From JAHECQ01 sp047638695 (GTDB taxonomy: Bacteria; Actinomycetota; Acidimicrobiia; Acidimicrobiales; SZUA-35): DNA of 37,591 nucleotides. The stretch covers positions 1 through 37,591 of the forward strand of contig JBLINY010000036.1 in the NCBI GenBank assembly GCA_047638695.1, in the 5' to 3' direction. Shown here one piece after another: positions 23,421 through 31,654 of the stretch (the first letter of the stretch is position 1; each line of letters starts with the position of its first letter). Made by a program: the position numbers and the translations under genes. The notes below the pieces were generated by a model, which saw only the letters and a list, made by a program, of their open reading frames with translations, made no database searches and was not told the origin of the DNA.

Positions 23421-24884
23421 TCAGGCGGTGATGAGACCCTCGAGGGTTCGAATCACTACACGAGCTGCCGTCACCAAATCCAGCGAAGTCAGCGGGTTCT
23501 CGGCCTTGCGCTGCCACCTCGACAGCGACTCGATGGCCGCCGTTCGAAGCTCATCAGGTGTGGCTGTGTCGTCGAGTCCCAAGCGCTGCCATGGAGCAGT
23601 ACCTCCCGAACCCAGCAACTGTTCGACCTCGGCCAGATCGGTCGTCTTGCCCTTCACCCAGCCGCTTCGGACGGCGGCCATTGTGGTGAGCTCGTTAAAG
23701 GGGTGAGCACCGGCCATGATCTGCTCAATGCTGGCCAGCAAGGTGGCGACGCCGTCGACCGCGGGATGTTCGGTACACAAGCGCTCGACCGCCAGCAGCG
23801 CCGATCGGGCCTTCAAGACTTCGGATCGATCCATGAAGAGCGTCGACAAAATCGTCTGAAGATTGTTCAGTCCGCTGCGGGCGATGAGTTCGTCGGACAG
23901 CTCAGCGCTCGACTCGCACACGTTGCGCCGCAACAGGGCAAGCGACAAACGCACACCGAATAAACCGAAACGACTCAGTAGCTGTTCGCGTTCGAGCGAA
24001 GTGAGTGGAGTCTCCGGTCGGGCCTCGACGAATCGATCGGCCGACAAGAGATACGGTTCGAGGTCAGCTTCGGGGAAATCCGCAAGTTGGCGTAGGGCCT
24101 TGAACTCCCACTCGGTGAGCGTCTCAGCACTTTCGGCCAGAAGGCCGGCAACCGGAACCACGATCTGAACGAGACGTCGGAGTCTTCCATCGTCGCCGTA
24201 GCGGGTGGCGATCTTGTTTGCTGAGGCCATGGAGTCGAGACGACCAGCCCCGATCTCGTCGGCCCGCGACAACACAGCGACTGCGTTCACGGGATTCGGC
24301 TGAGAGACCGTGGTGTCGTGAAAGGCCTCGAGGAGATTGAGGTCAGAGGCATGGATGTGTTTCATGAGGTACAGCACGGCATCAGCCGGAGTCTCGTCCT
24401 CCTCCGGATCGAGAAACTCGAAAGCCCGATTGGCAATGCCCTCGCTGAGCGACCCGACACCGGGTGTATCGATAAGGGTCATCGTCCGCAGACTCAACGA
24501 GGGCCAACTGACGTCGATACGTTCGAAATCAGTGGCGTCGGCTCCGGCCAGATCGACTTCGATCGCACCATCGTCGCGGTGAAAGCGGGCTTGGGTCGGC
24601 TCACCGCCCCCGACCGGATGAAGCAGCACCTGATAGGTGTGGCCGTCGCGATACCACGTGACGATCTTCGTGCACTCGCCGGTATCGGTCGGAGCCAGCC
24701 GCTCACCAACCAGGGCATTCAGCAACGTCGACTTTCCGGCCTTGACCTTGCCGGCGATCGCTACCCGAAGAGGACCGTCGAGACGTTCCTTCACCAATGC
24801 CAGTCGTCGAGCCTCGGGCAGAGCGCTGAAGACCCTCTCGGCATCAGTAAGAACCGCCCGGACATCGTTGATCAGCGAACTCAT
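23421..24884 (-). CDS. IniC-like dynamin-family GTPase
   Basis: This 487-residue protein matches the length and layout of mycobacterial IniC. G1 is GKVKAGKST (45-53), G3 is DTPGVGSLSEG (139-149), and the G4 position has the loose SRAD (206-209) instead of T/NKxD. A helical stalk follows (ELSDELIARSGLNNLQTILS, EHPAVDGVATLLASIEQIMA). No membrane segment is seen. Bacterial dynamins bind GTP and bend, tether or repair membranes; IniC is usually partnered with IniA. The ATG overlaps the stop of the IniA-like gene (ATGA), so the two are made together. It ends 31 nt from the convergent acidic gene. Confidence 0.9.
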   Translation of the reverse strand: MSSLINDVRAVLTDAERVFSALPEARRLALVKERLDGPLRVAIAGKVKAGKSTLLNALVGERLAPTDTGECTKIVTWYRDGHTYQVLLHPVGGGEPTQARFHRDDGAIEVDLAGADATDFERIDVSWPSLSLRTMTLIDTPGVGSLSEGIANRAFEFLDPEEDETPADAVLYLMKHIHASDLNLLEAFHDTTVSQPNPVNAVAVLSRADEIGAGRLDSMASANKIATRYGDDGRLRRLVQIVVPVAGLLAESAETLTEWEFKALRQLADFPEADLEPYLLSADRFVEARPETPLTSLEREQLLSRFGLFGVRLSLALLRRNVCESSAELSDELIARSGLNNLQTILSTLFMDRSEVLKARSALLAVERLCTEHPAVDGVATLLASIEQIMAGAHPFNELTTMAAVRSGWVKGKTTDLAEVEQLLGSGGTAPWQRLGLDDTATPDELRTAAIESLSRWQRKAENPLTSLDLVTAARVVIRTLEGLITA

Positions 24885-26752
24885 GCTTTCGGGGCCACCA
24901 ACGTTTGGACCTCGTCGCGAAGACCTTTAATTCTTGCGAGTTCGGCGTCGACGTCTTTCAACCGCTGCGCTCGTTCGGTAACGCTCCTCTTGGCCACGTC
25001 GTTGGCGGCCTTGAGCGCCTCGGCCGTCGACTTGTGTAGCTCCTCGGCTCGAGAGCTGTAGTGGTCGCGCATCTGGCGTTGAATCCTACGCAAGGTGTCG
25101 CGGCTATCTTTGTTGACCTCGAAACTGACCTCGTCACAGTACCGACGAACAGAGTTTCGGGCCTGGGCTCGCCGTTGCGTGAGCTGGCGCTCCTTTTCGT
25201 CCTTCAGGGTCTTGCGGCCCATCAACAGGCCGATAGCGGTACCGCCAGCCGGTACCCACAGAACCGGCAGAATCAAGCTGCCAACCAGACTGAACATCAG
25301 AAACCCGGAGTAGCCGCCGCGAAGCATCGTGAGGCCCTTGGCTCCCGCTGTTGCTCCTTCCAAATTAGCGTCGGGATCGGCCCCAACCCGAGCCAGAACG
25401 GCCGTTGGGTTATGAATATCGAGGCCCTCCAGGAGTTCACCCCCAGCCAACTCGAAGTGACTCGAGACTTCCTCGCTGAGTCCGCCCGCTCGCTCGGTGA
25501 GATATCGGTAGTTCGAGACCACGTCGTAAGAGACGCGATTGACGAGCCACGGCTCGAATTCAGCCCAGGTATCGAGCGGATCAGAGTTGGCGATAGCCGC
25601 ATCAGCCTCAGCCGTGATCGTCCGAATCCGCTGCCGAAAGTCAAAGTCGATGTCGGCGTTCAGATCAGCAACACCGTCGGTGAGTGTCGTGCTCCATTTG
25701 GCCAGGGCACCGCGAAGCTCCTCCGAACGGCCCTTCGTCTGCTCGAGCTTGTTCACTATCTCCGCCGCGTTCTCCGGATCGTTCAGCGCTGAGCGTTCCG
25801 CTTCAAACTGGCCGGCCAGCTGATCACAGACGCCAACCAAATCCTGGTGGGCTCGACGCCGAAGCACCTTGGCTGCACCGCCGACCACATCGGTGTTAAG
25901 CGTTCGAACCAGTTCGGCAAAGCCAGACTCGGCATTGAGCTCGCGGTCGTTGCGTCGGACCGCCTCGGTTCGCAGCAACGACGAGACCGGGATGATCTGA
26001 AGTGAGAACCCCTCGTTGCGAAGGTGACCCTGGTTGAGCTCGAGTACTCGTCGCCACGCGGGGTAGAAGTCGGTTTTCGTCATCAGGCACACGACCTGAG
26101 GGCAAAGATCGCTGGCCTGCTTCAAGAAGTCGATCTCAGCTCTGGTGAACTCCTGTGAAGCATCACTGATGAACAATGCCGCATCGGCCACTGAGAGGGC
26201 GCCAAGGGCGGCAGTTGCATGGGCCGACCCCAGACCGCCAACGCCCGGCGTGTCTACCAGGACCAACCCGTTGCCTAAAAGCTTACGGGGCAGCTCGATC
26301 TCGACGCCCTTCACGGCCAGACTCGGGTCGCCCGAACCCAACTCGGTGGCGTACTTCGGCACTTCCTCGAACGGAATCGGGAATTCCGATGCCTCCGACG
26401 CCGGCGCGTCGATCGGCGTTGTGAAGGCCTTTGCCTTTTTCTCGTCGCCGTAGCGAATCACGGTAGGAACGGCGGTGGCGATGTCGTCGTCAACCGGACA
26501 GACCTTGGCGTTAACCAGCGCGTTGATCAGCGAACTCTTACCTTGCTTGAACTCACCGACCACCACGACCTGCACATCGGGCTTGCCCACGTTACGGCGA
26601 AGTCGTTGAAGGCGGTCGGCCAGATCAGGTCGCTGGTAGGCGGTAGCGGCCTGCACTCCGAGGTCCAGGACCTTGGCAATGTCGGCGTTGCCGTTCCCGT
26701 TCGATCGGTTCTTTGCAGGCGCACTCGTCGAGGGGGCGCTGGCATCACTCAT
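24881..26752 (-). CDS. IniA-like dynamin-family GTPase with membrane hairpin
   Basis: This 623-residue GTPase resembles mycobacterial IniA, a membrane-active bacterial dynamin induced by cell-wall stress. G1 is GEFKQGKSS (66-74), G3 DTPGVGG (167-173) and G4 TKTD (225-228). A long helical stalk with EEVSSHFELAGGELLEGLDI follows. A hydrophobic hairpin lies at 482-512 (GFLMFSLVGSLILPVLWVPA), which should insert in the membrane, and a basic coiled coil follows (513-615). The ATG has no convincing ribosome site. A strong hairpin (26809-26836) lies between it and the IniB-like gene, so it gets either read-through or its own promoter. It is coupled to the IniC-like gene by overlap. Confidence 0.92.
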   Translation of the reverse strand: MSDASAPSTSAPAKNRSNGNGNADIAKVLDLGVQAATAYQRPDLADRLQRLRRNVGKPDVQVVVVGEFKQGKSSLINALVNAKVCPVDDDIATAVPTVIRYGDEKKAKAFTTPIDAPASEASEFPIPFEEVPKYATELGSGDPSLAVKGVEIELPRKLLGNGLVLVDTPGVGGLGSAHATAALGALSVADAALFISDASQEFTRAEIDFLKQASDLCPQVVCLMTKTDFYPAWRRVLELNQGHLRNEGFSLQIIPVSSLLRTEAVRRNDRELNAESGFAELVRTLNTDVVGGAAKVLRRRAHQDLVGVCDQLAGQFEAERSALNDPENAAEIVNKLEQTKGRSEELRGALAKWSTTLTDGVADLNADIDFDFRQRIRTITAEADAAIANSDPLDTWAEFEPWLVNRVSYDVVSNYRYLTERAGGLSEEVSSHFELAGGELLEGLDIHNPTAVLARVGADPDANLEGATAGAKGLTMLRGGYSGFLMFSLVGSLILPVLWVPAGGTAIGLLMGRKTLKDEKERQLTQRRAQARNSVRRYCDEVSFEVNKDSRDTLRRIQRQMRDHYSSRAEELHKSTAEALKAANDVAKRSVTERAQRLKDVDAELARIKGLRDEVQTLVAPKA

Positions 26753-26808
26753 GAGGTCAATCCATAGCAGAAATTAGGCGGTCTCATCGACCGGGGCAGA
26801 AGGCGAAA

Positions 26809-26836
26809 GGGCCCCGGGGGGGTATCCCCGGGGCCC
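26809..26836 (-). terminator. strong GC hairpin between IniB-like and IniA-like genes
   Basis: A perfect 11-bp stem GGGCCCCGGGG/CCCCGGGGCCC with a 6-nt loop lies 29 nt after the IniB-like stop. On the minus strand it is followed by TTTCG, a short T-run. It may end most IniB-like transcripts and let a fraction continue into the dynamin genes. Confidence 0.7.
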
Positions 26837-26865
26837 GTTTCGTCTATGCGGTTGTGTTGCTCAGC

Positions 26866-28143
26866 TCAGCAGGCCAAGTCCATGTCTTCGACCTCGACGA
26901 TGTCGATTTCAACGTCTTCGAGCTCGATCTCGGTGCTGTGATCGTCCTGGTCGTTCAGGCTGTTGTCCTGGAACGAGTCGTTGATCTCCTGCGTCGTGCT
27001 GCTCGTCTCGGTCTGGGTGATGTCATCATCCGAGGTCTGCGTGCTCGTATCGTCGTCGGAGATAGTCACATCGTTGTCTTGGCTAGCGTCGATGTGGCTC
27101 TCGGTGGTTTGCTGTGTTCCCGAGCCGAAGTTGATGTCTCCGTCGCCGCTACCGCCGCCGACGGTGGAGTCGTTGGCCACAGCCTGGTGGCCGGAACCAA
27201 AGTTGCCGGCATTGTCTTGGCCCTGCACCGTTGCGTTGTTGTCGCCGACTACAGCGTCGCCACCGTGGGTGTCGACATCGACCTGCTCGTTGGAGTTGAC
27301 GTTACCGACGCCGCCCTGTGCGGTACCGCCGCCGCTGGAAGAGACGTCCTGGTCGTTGATGGTGCCGCCTTCGGTGGCGATCTGGTTGTCGCTGACGTTT
27401 CCGTCGGCGATCACGCCGCTGTTGGAGCCAGTGTTGATCGGAGCGCTGTTGTCGCCACCGACCTGCACCGCTCCATCACCGCTGTTACTCTGGACCGTGC
27501 CGTGGTTGTCGCCATCGATGGCGGATGAGCCGTCGCCGGTCACCACTGGACCTTCGATGTCGTCACCGGCGGCCACGGCGCCGTCACCGGAAGCAACTAC
27601 GGTGGTTGTGTCGATCTCGAGGTCACCCTCGACGTCACCGTCAACCGTGATTTCGGTGCTGTTGTCGTAGTCGTTGTTGGTCTCGTAGGTGGTTACGTAG
27701 TGGTTCACGTTGGCCGGGATGTAGTCGGCAGGAGCAGCGGCAGGGGCAGCAGCGCCACCCGAAGCCGCAGCAGTAGCAGAACCGCCGCCTGAGGCCGCAG
27801 CAGCAGCTTGACCGCCGCCGCTTCCACCGGTCGAGCCAGCAGCTGACACCGAACCCTGGGGCGAGCCGGCCGGTGCGCTGGGGGCAGGGCCTGTGGGGTA
27901 GGGGGCCTGCTCCATCATCATGACCTGAGTCTCGGCCGGGATGTTCAGCGTGTTGCCGACGTTGTAAACCGCTTCGGACATGTCGATTTGGGTGAGGTCC
28001 TGGTCGGCGCCCTGGCTGCTGCAGAAGTCATCCCATGAGGTTGCGGACTGATCTTGGGTGGTTGTGGCCTGGAATTGCTCGGTGAGCCAAGCCTGGAACT
28101 TGTCCTGGATGCTCATGTCAGCGTCGTTCATGTAATCGCTCAT
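26866..28143 (-). CDS. IniB-like acidic Gly/Asp/Asn-repeat protein, 425 aa
   Basis: The N-terminal part (1-80) is helical and polar (SIQDKFQAWLTEQFQATTTQ). Residues 82-140 are a Pro/Ala/Gly/Ser linker. Residues 165-340 are full of GD, GDN and GN steps alternating with Val/Ile (DGAVAAGDDIEGPVVTGDGS, DGAVQVGGDNSAPINTGSNS), as in a beta-solenoid. Residues 350-425 are an Asp/Glu/Thr/Gln tail ending in Cys. The protein has a single Lys (15) and no Arg. No signal peptide is seen. GGAGGG stands 8 nt before the ATG, nearly the same start context as hsp70. By position beside IniA/IniC-like dynamins and an IniR-like regulator it corresponds to IniB, though the sequences are not closely alike. Role unknown. 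Confidence 0.88.
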   Translation of the reverse strand: MSDYMNDADMSIQDKFQAWLTEQFQATTTQDQSATSWDDFCSSQGADQDLTQIDMSEAVYNVGNTLNIPAETQVMMMEQAPYPTGPAPSAPAGSPQGSVSAAGSTGGSGGGQAAAAASGGGSATAAASGGAAAPAAAPADYIPANVNHYVTTYETNNDYDNSTEITVDGDVEGDLEIDTTTVVASGDGAVAAGDDIEGPVVTGDGSSAIDGDNHGTVQSNSGDGAVQVGGDNSAPINTGSNSGVIADGNVSDNQIATEGGTINDQDVSSSGGGTAQGGVGNVNSNEQVDVDTHGGDAVVGDNNATVQGQDNAGNFGSGHQAVANDSTVGGGSGDGDINFGSGTQQTTESHIDASQDNDVTISDDDTSTQTSDDDITQTETSSTTQEINDSFQDNSLNDQDDHSTEIELEDVEIDIVEVEDMDLAC

Positions 28144-28174
28144 TTTGGTTTCCCTCCATAGGTGGGGTTTGTTT

Positions 28175-28194
28175 GGTTGGTTGGTTGGTTGGTT
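28175..28194. repeat. (GGTT)5 tetranucleotide repeat in the IniB-like 5' region
   Basis: Five perfect GGTT units (AACC in the transcript) lie 32-51 nt upstream of the IniB-like ATG, between the operator and the ribosome site. Such repeats can change length and alter spacing or leader folding. Confidence 0.85.
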
Positions 28195-28239
28195 TCCCTT
28201 GCAACACCCAACCTATGGCAGGCGGGGTTTGCCAGAATC

Positions 28240-28259
28240 GGGGAACTCCCCGGTTCCCC
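28240..28259. promoter_or_regulatory. palindromic operator, copy 2 (GGGGA half-sites)
   Basis: GGGGAACTCCCCGGTTCCCC matches copy 1 at 17 of 20 positions, has the same orientation and the same outer spacing (15 nt between the starts of the outer half-sites). An extra half-site GGGGAA at 28262-28267 forms TTCCCC-TG-GGGGAA with it. TAGGTT (28215-28210, minus) is a possible -10 for the IniB-like gene. The LuxR-type regulator gene ends about 90 nt away. Confidence 0.75.
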
Positions 28260-28354
28260 TGGGGGAAGAGTAGGGGATCGCATTCTACGGCGTCACCGAA
28301 TCAACCGCGCATAGCGTTTGTGCTGGTCAGAGGGCCTAGATGGAGCCGAACGGA

Positions 28355-30703
28355 CTAACCGGCAGCCTCACGGATAGTGGCCAAAAGCTCGGCTCGGGTG
28401 CCTGCGCCCAGCTTCTGACGGATTTTCGCAACGTGATGTTCGACCGTTTTGGGCGAAATGTAGAGCTGGGCACCGACCTCTTTGTGCGTACGACCCTCGG
28501 CAACCAGTTTGGCGACGTCGGCCTCACGTTCGGATAGACCGAGCGCGACCAGGCCATCCTCACCCGCGAGATCGGACGGCTCGACCACGAAGGTTCGAGC
28601 CTGTTCCAACAGCCGACGGGCAGCCTGAGCGTCGGAAGAGTCCAGAGCAGCCTGGCCGACCATCCGCGAGGCGTCCCACGGCTCACCGACGTCGGCAAGT
28701 TGACGGGCAACGTCGGTGACGTCGGCTTCATCGGCCGACTTCGTGGCGATCGCGGTCCACACCCGGCCAGCTGCGATTCGAGCCAACGAGCGGCGATCGG
28801 ATGACTGCATATCGGCCAGTGCGCCCGCCTTTGAGGCCACGGCCTCTAGATCATCCACCGAAAGAGCCAACTGGAGTTCCAACCAGGCACCCCCGACAGG
28901 CGCTGGCCCCGCAGCGGGCAGACTCTGACACTGCTCGAGAACAACATCTACGATGGGCTGCACCCTCGTCATGTGGCCAAGACGGGCGCCGGCGGCCAAC
29001 AACTCGGTGAGGGGATCGAGCAACAGCCAACTCGGAGAGTGTCTGACGAGAACCGGGTCAGCTCGACGCCACGCCTCGCGGAGGCGGGCCGTGTCGCCCG
29101 ATCGCCGGGCCAGACCGGCATCGAGGGCGGCCAGGAGGAACCGGTCGCGCTGAGCCCAGCCTTGGCCTTCCCCGGCACGAACAGCTACGAGGGCGTCCGA
29201 ATAGCGACCATCAAGCATTCGGGCATAGGCCAGGAGGTTTCTATGCGCGGTCTGCTCACCCGGGCCGCCACTGAGATTCTCCGCGGCCAACGAAAGAAGA
29301 TCGTCCGCTGCCAGCAGATCACCGCTGAGGATGCTGGCGAGCGCGGCGAGCAGATGAGGCGTGCCGCCGAGTGGAATATCGGGCCGCAGCCGATCGAAAT
29401 CGTCGCAGGAGATCGCCAAACCGCCGAGAGCGGCAGCAAGTTCGCCACGAGCCAGCTCGGTGATGCTCGAACCAAGTCTGGCAACGAGTTCGAGCAGCGG
29501 AGTGGACGGCAGGTCGGGCAACGTAACGTCGAGTCGGCCCTGTGCCGCCGCAGCGAGCGCGATCAGACATGCACCGAGATCCCCCTCGAGGGCACGATCG
29601 GCGGCCGCCGACCAGCGCAGATCGCGGAGATCGAGTCCGAAGCTAACCAAAAGCGACCGTTCGTTAGCCCCTGTGCCCAGAAGATCGAGCTGCACCGCAG
29701 CCTCAGGAGAACCGAGATGGAACAACGCCTCGGCCTTCACAGCACCAAGTTCGGACGCATCGACACCGGTGCCTTCAGCCTGATGCAAAAGATCGAGTGC
29801 TCGAGCAGGATCGCTGGTGCGCAGTCGCACGGCCGAGCCGAGCAAGGCCAGGCCGGCCTCAGCCGTCTCGGCCGAGCCCGCCAACAGATGCTCATCGGCC
29901 TTCTCCGGGCTCTTCACACCCAACACAACAGCTAGGCGGTCATGGATGGCCTCGACAGCACCGGTGGTGAGATCAGACAGTACTGCGGCTGCAATCAGCG
30001 GAAGGACGTGACCATCGCTATCGACCAGGCCACCCGCCCGGATGCCACGCTGGGCTTCGTCGGCATCAACATTGTCAGGCAAAGCCTTGGCTGCATCGCC
30101 CAGCTCGATCTCGTGATCGACGACGAGCACCCGCACGAGTTCCGTGGCCGCGTCGCCCGACCGCTCGACTCGGCGGATGACGGCATCGATGAGCGCCTCT
30201 GGGATATTGGCAACGTCTCCGCCCCATCCGCTAGCCGCGGCGTCAACAGCCAGGGCGGGCGAACCGCCGGTTGCTGCGTGGATCCGCTCGACCAACTCAC
30301 CGCCCGCCGCCCGGCCGCCATCGCCGGCGATCAACGGAGCGATGTCGTCGATGTCGAGCGGGCCAAGGCGGTCGGCGGCACGTACCTCAGTGAGAGCATC
30401 GTCAAACAAACGCAACAGCGGTGTTCGGGGCCAAGGCCGGCGACTGGCCCAGATGGTGACCTTGGCCAGGTTGTCGACCAGCAACTGCAGGGCGGCTTCG
30501 GTGCACCACTGCAAGTCATCGACCACCAGGACATCGGGTTGATCGGCCAGCGCCTCGGTCATGGCGTTCTCGTCCGGAGGGCGCAGGATGCTGCCGGTCA
30601 GCGTCGCAGACGTCCGACCCTCGAGATCAGTCTCAGCCCACTGTTGAAGAGTGAACGAACGGCCAGAGCCACCGGGTCCGATAACTAGTCTGTGGTCAGG
30701 CAC
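28355..30703 (-). CDS. LuxR-family STAND transcription regulator (MalT/IniR-like)
   Basis: This 782-residue regulator starts with a P-loop at residues 9-16 (GPGGSGRS), where the usual Walker lysine is Arg15. Walker B is VLVVDDLQW (58-66). A long helical-repeat sensor region follows (about 250-710). Residues 717-782 form a LuxR helix-turn-helix: ALGLSEREADVAKLVAEGRT and HKEVGAQLYISPKTVEHHVA. This is the layout of MalT and of IniR, the mycobacterial iniBAC regulator reported to respond to trehalose. The GTG at 30703 has GGAG 7 nt away and the frame is closed just upstream, so the short N-terminus is real. It stands directly before the IniB-like gene on the same strand. It is the natural candidate to bind the two GGGGA palindromes. 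Confidence 0.92.
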   Translation of the reverse strand: MPDHRLVIGPGGSGRSFTLQQWAETDLEGRTSATLTGSILRPPDENAMTEALADQPDVLVVDDLQWCTEAALQLLVDNLAKVTIWASRRPWPRTPLLRLFDDALTEVRAADRLGPLDIDDIAPLIAGDGGRAAGGELVERIHAATGGSPALAVDAAASGWGGDVANIPEALIDAVIRRVERSGDAATELVRVLVVDHEIELGDAAKALPDNVDADEAQRGIRAGGLVDSDGHVLPLIAAAVLSDLTTGAVEAIHDRLAVVLGVKSPEKADEHLLAGSAETAEAGLALLGSAVRLRTSDPARALDLLHQAEGTGVDASELGAVKAEALFHLGSPEAAVQLDLLGTGANERSLLVSFGLDLRDLRWSAAADRALEGDLGACLIALAAAAQGRLDVTLPDLPSTPLLELVARLGSSITELARGELAAALGGLAISCDDFDRLRPDIPLGGTPHLLAALASILSGDLLAADDLLSLAAENLSGGPGEQTAHRNLLAYARMLDGRYSDALVAVRAGEGQGWAQRDRFLLAALDAGLARRSGDTARLREAWRRADPVLVRHSPSWLLLDPLTELLAAGARLGHMTRVQPIVDVVLEQCQSLPAAGPAPVGGAWLELQLALSVDDLEAVASKAGALADMQSSDRRSLARIAAGRVWTAIATKSADEADVTDVARQLADVGEPWDASRMVGQAALDSSDAQAARRLLEQARTFVVEPSDLAGEDGLVALGLSEREADVAKLVAEGRTHKEVGAQLYISPKTVEHHVAKIRQKLGAGTRAELLATIREAAG

Positions 30704-30774
30704 GCACGATCTCCGCCAGGCCTCGGCTCATCTCGCACCCCGGCCCCTCACTGTGTTGCACCCCCCCATGATGA

Positions 30775-30786
30775 CCCAATCTTGGG
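30775..30786. promoter_or_regulatory. small palindrome upstream of the regulator gene
   Basis: CCCAATCTTGGG (5-bp arms) lies about 70 nt before the LuxR-type gene start and about 90 nt before the hydrolase start. It may be an operator; it does not resemble the GGGGA sites. Confidence 0.3.
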
Positions 30787-30877
30787 CCAATGTCGCCCTC
30801 CCGGACTTTTACTGCCACGACGTAGCAGTGGTGCCAGTTTGACCCGGTTTGCACACCTATGCGAGAAACGTCTGATC

Positions 30878-31654
30878 ATGGTCGATTCGCTCAATCACCA
30901 GTGGTTTGGCACCAGGTCAGCTCCTCGTGACCCCTGCATCGTGCTGCTGCACGAGGGATTGGGGTCGGTCTCAACCTGGGGAGCCTTCCCGGCTGCTCTG
31001 GCCGAGTCGACGGGCCTCCCCGTGCTCGCCTACGACCGGCGTGGCTATGGCCTCTCAACGGCCCATCCACCTCCGTGGCCACCCAATTTCATGGAACTAG
31101 AGGCCGTACAACTGACCGATGTGCTGCGCACCGAGGGCATCACCCAGCCAATTCTGGTTGGCCACAGTGACGGTGGCACCATCGCACTTCTCTACCCGAG
31201 CCGAAACGCCGACTCAAGGGGCGACGGAAAGTCTGGCGGCCCGGCACCTCTCGGAATTGTCGCGTTGGCCGCTCATCTGTTCGTCGAACCCGTGTGTGTG
31301 GCCGCCATCGAGACCATGCGACGAGACCAAACCGAGACCTTCCATCGGATCCTCGCACCTCACCACGACGACCCAGCCGCCGTTTTCGAAGGCTGGAGCG
31401 AAGTGTGGGTCTCGCAGCGTTTCCGGCAGTGGTCTATTGATGATCAGCTGGGCGCAGTGAAATGCCCAGTTCTGGCCTTTCAGGGCCTCGACGATCAGTA
31501 CGCCACCAGAGCACAGCTCGAACGCATCGAGGCAGCCGTCTCGGGGCCGATCGAGCTCGTCGACGTACCCAATTGTGATCACTGGCCTCATCGCGAAGCA
31601 ACGACCGACGTCCTCGCCAGAATCTCCGCATTCTGCGCAGCACTCTCTGACTGA
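30878..31654 (+). CDS. alpha/beta hydrolase
   Basis: This 258-residue hydrolase has the oxyanion region VLLHEGLGSVSTW, the YDRRGYGLS strand, the nucleophile elbow GHSDGG (Ser97), an acid in FQGLDDQYATRAQL and a histidine in CDHWPH. So the triad is complete. Substrate is unknown; small esters or peptidase-like amides are possible. ATG 30878 is the first start that gives a normal N-terminus. The frame is open upstream but covers the divergent control region of the LuxR gene. The ribosome site is weak. A 15-bp tandem repeat covers its stop codon. Confidence 0.88.
   Translation: MVDSLNHQWFGTRSAPRDPCIVLLHEGLGSVSTWGAFPAALAESTGLPVLAYDRRGYGLSTAHPPPWPPNFMELEAVQLTDVLRTEGITQPILVGHSDGGTIALLYPSRNADSRGDGKSGGPAPLGIVALAAHLFVEPVCVAAIETMRRDQTETFHRILAPHHDDPAAVFEGWSEVWVSQRFRQWSIDDQLGAVKCPVLAFQGLDDQYATRAQLERIEAAVSGPIELVDVPNCDHWPHREATTDVLARISAFCAALSD

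Noticed and set aside
26963..27670. Long plus-strand open frame (235 codons) opposite the IniB-like gene, and another at 26854-27528
   Set aside because: They mirror the low-complexity Gly/Asp repeats; their translations are Ser/Pro/Leu-rich or Val/Asp-rich without any domain, and no start signal is present.
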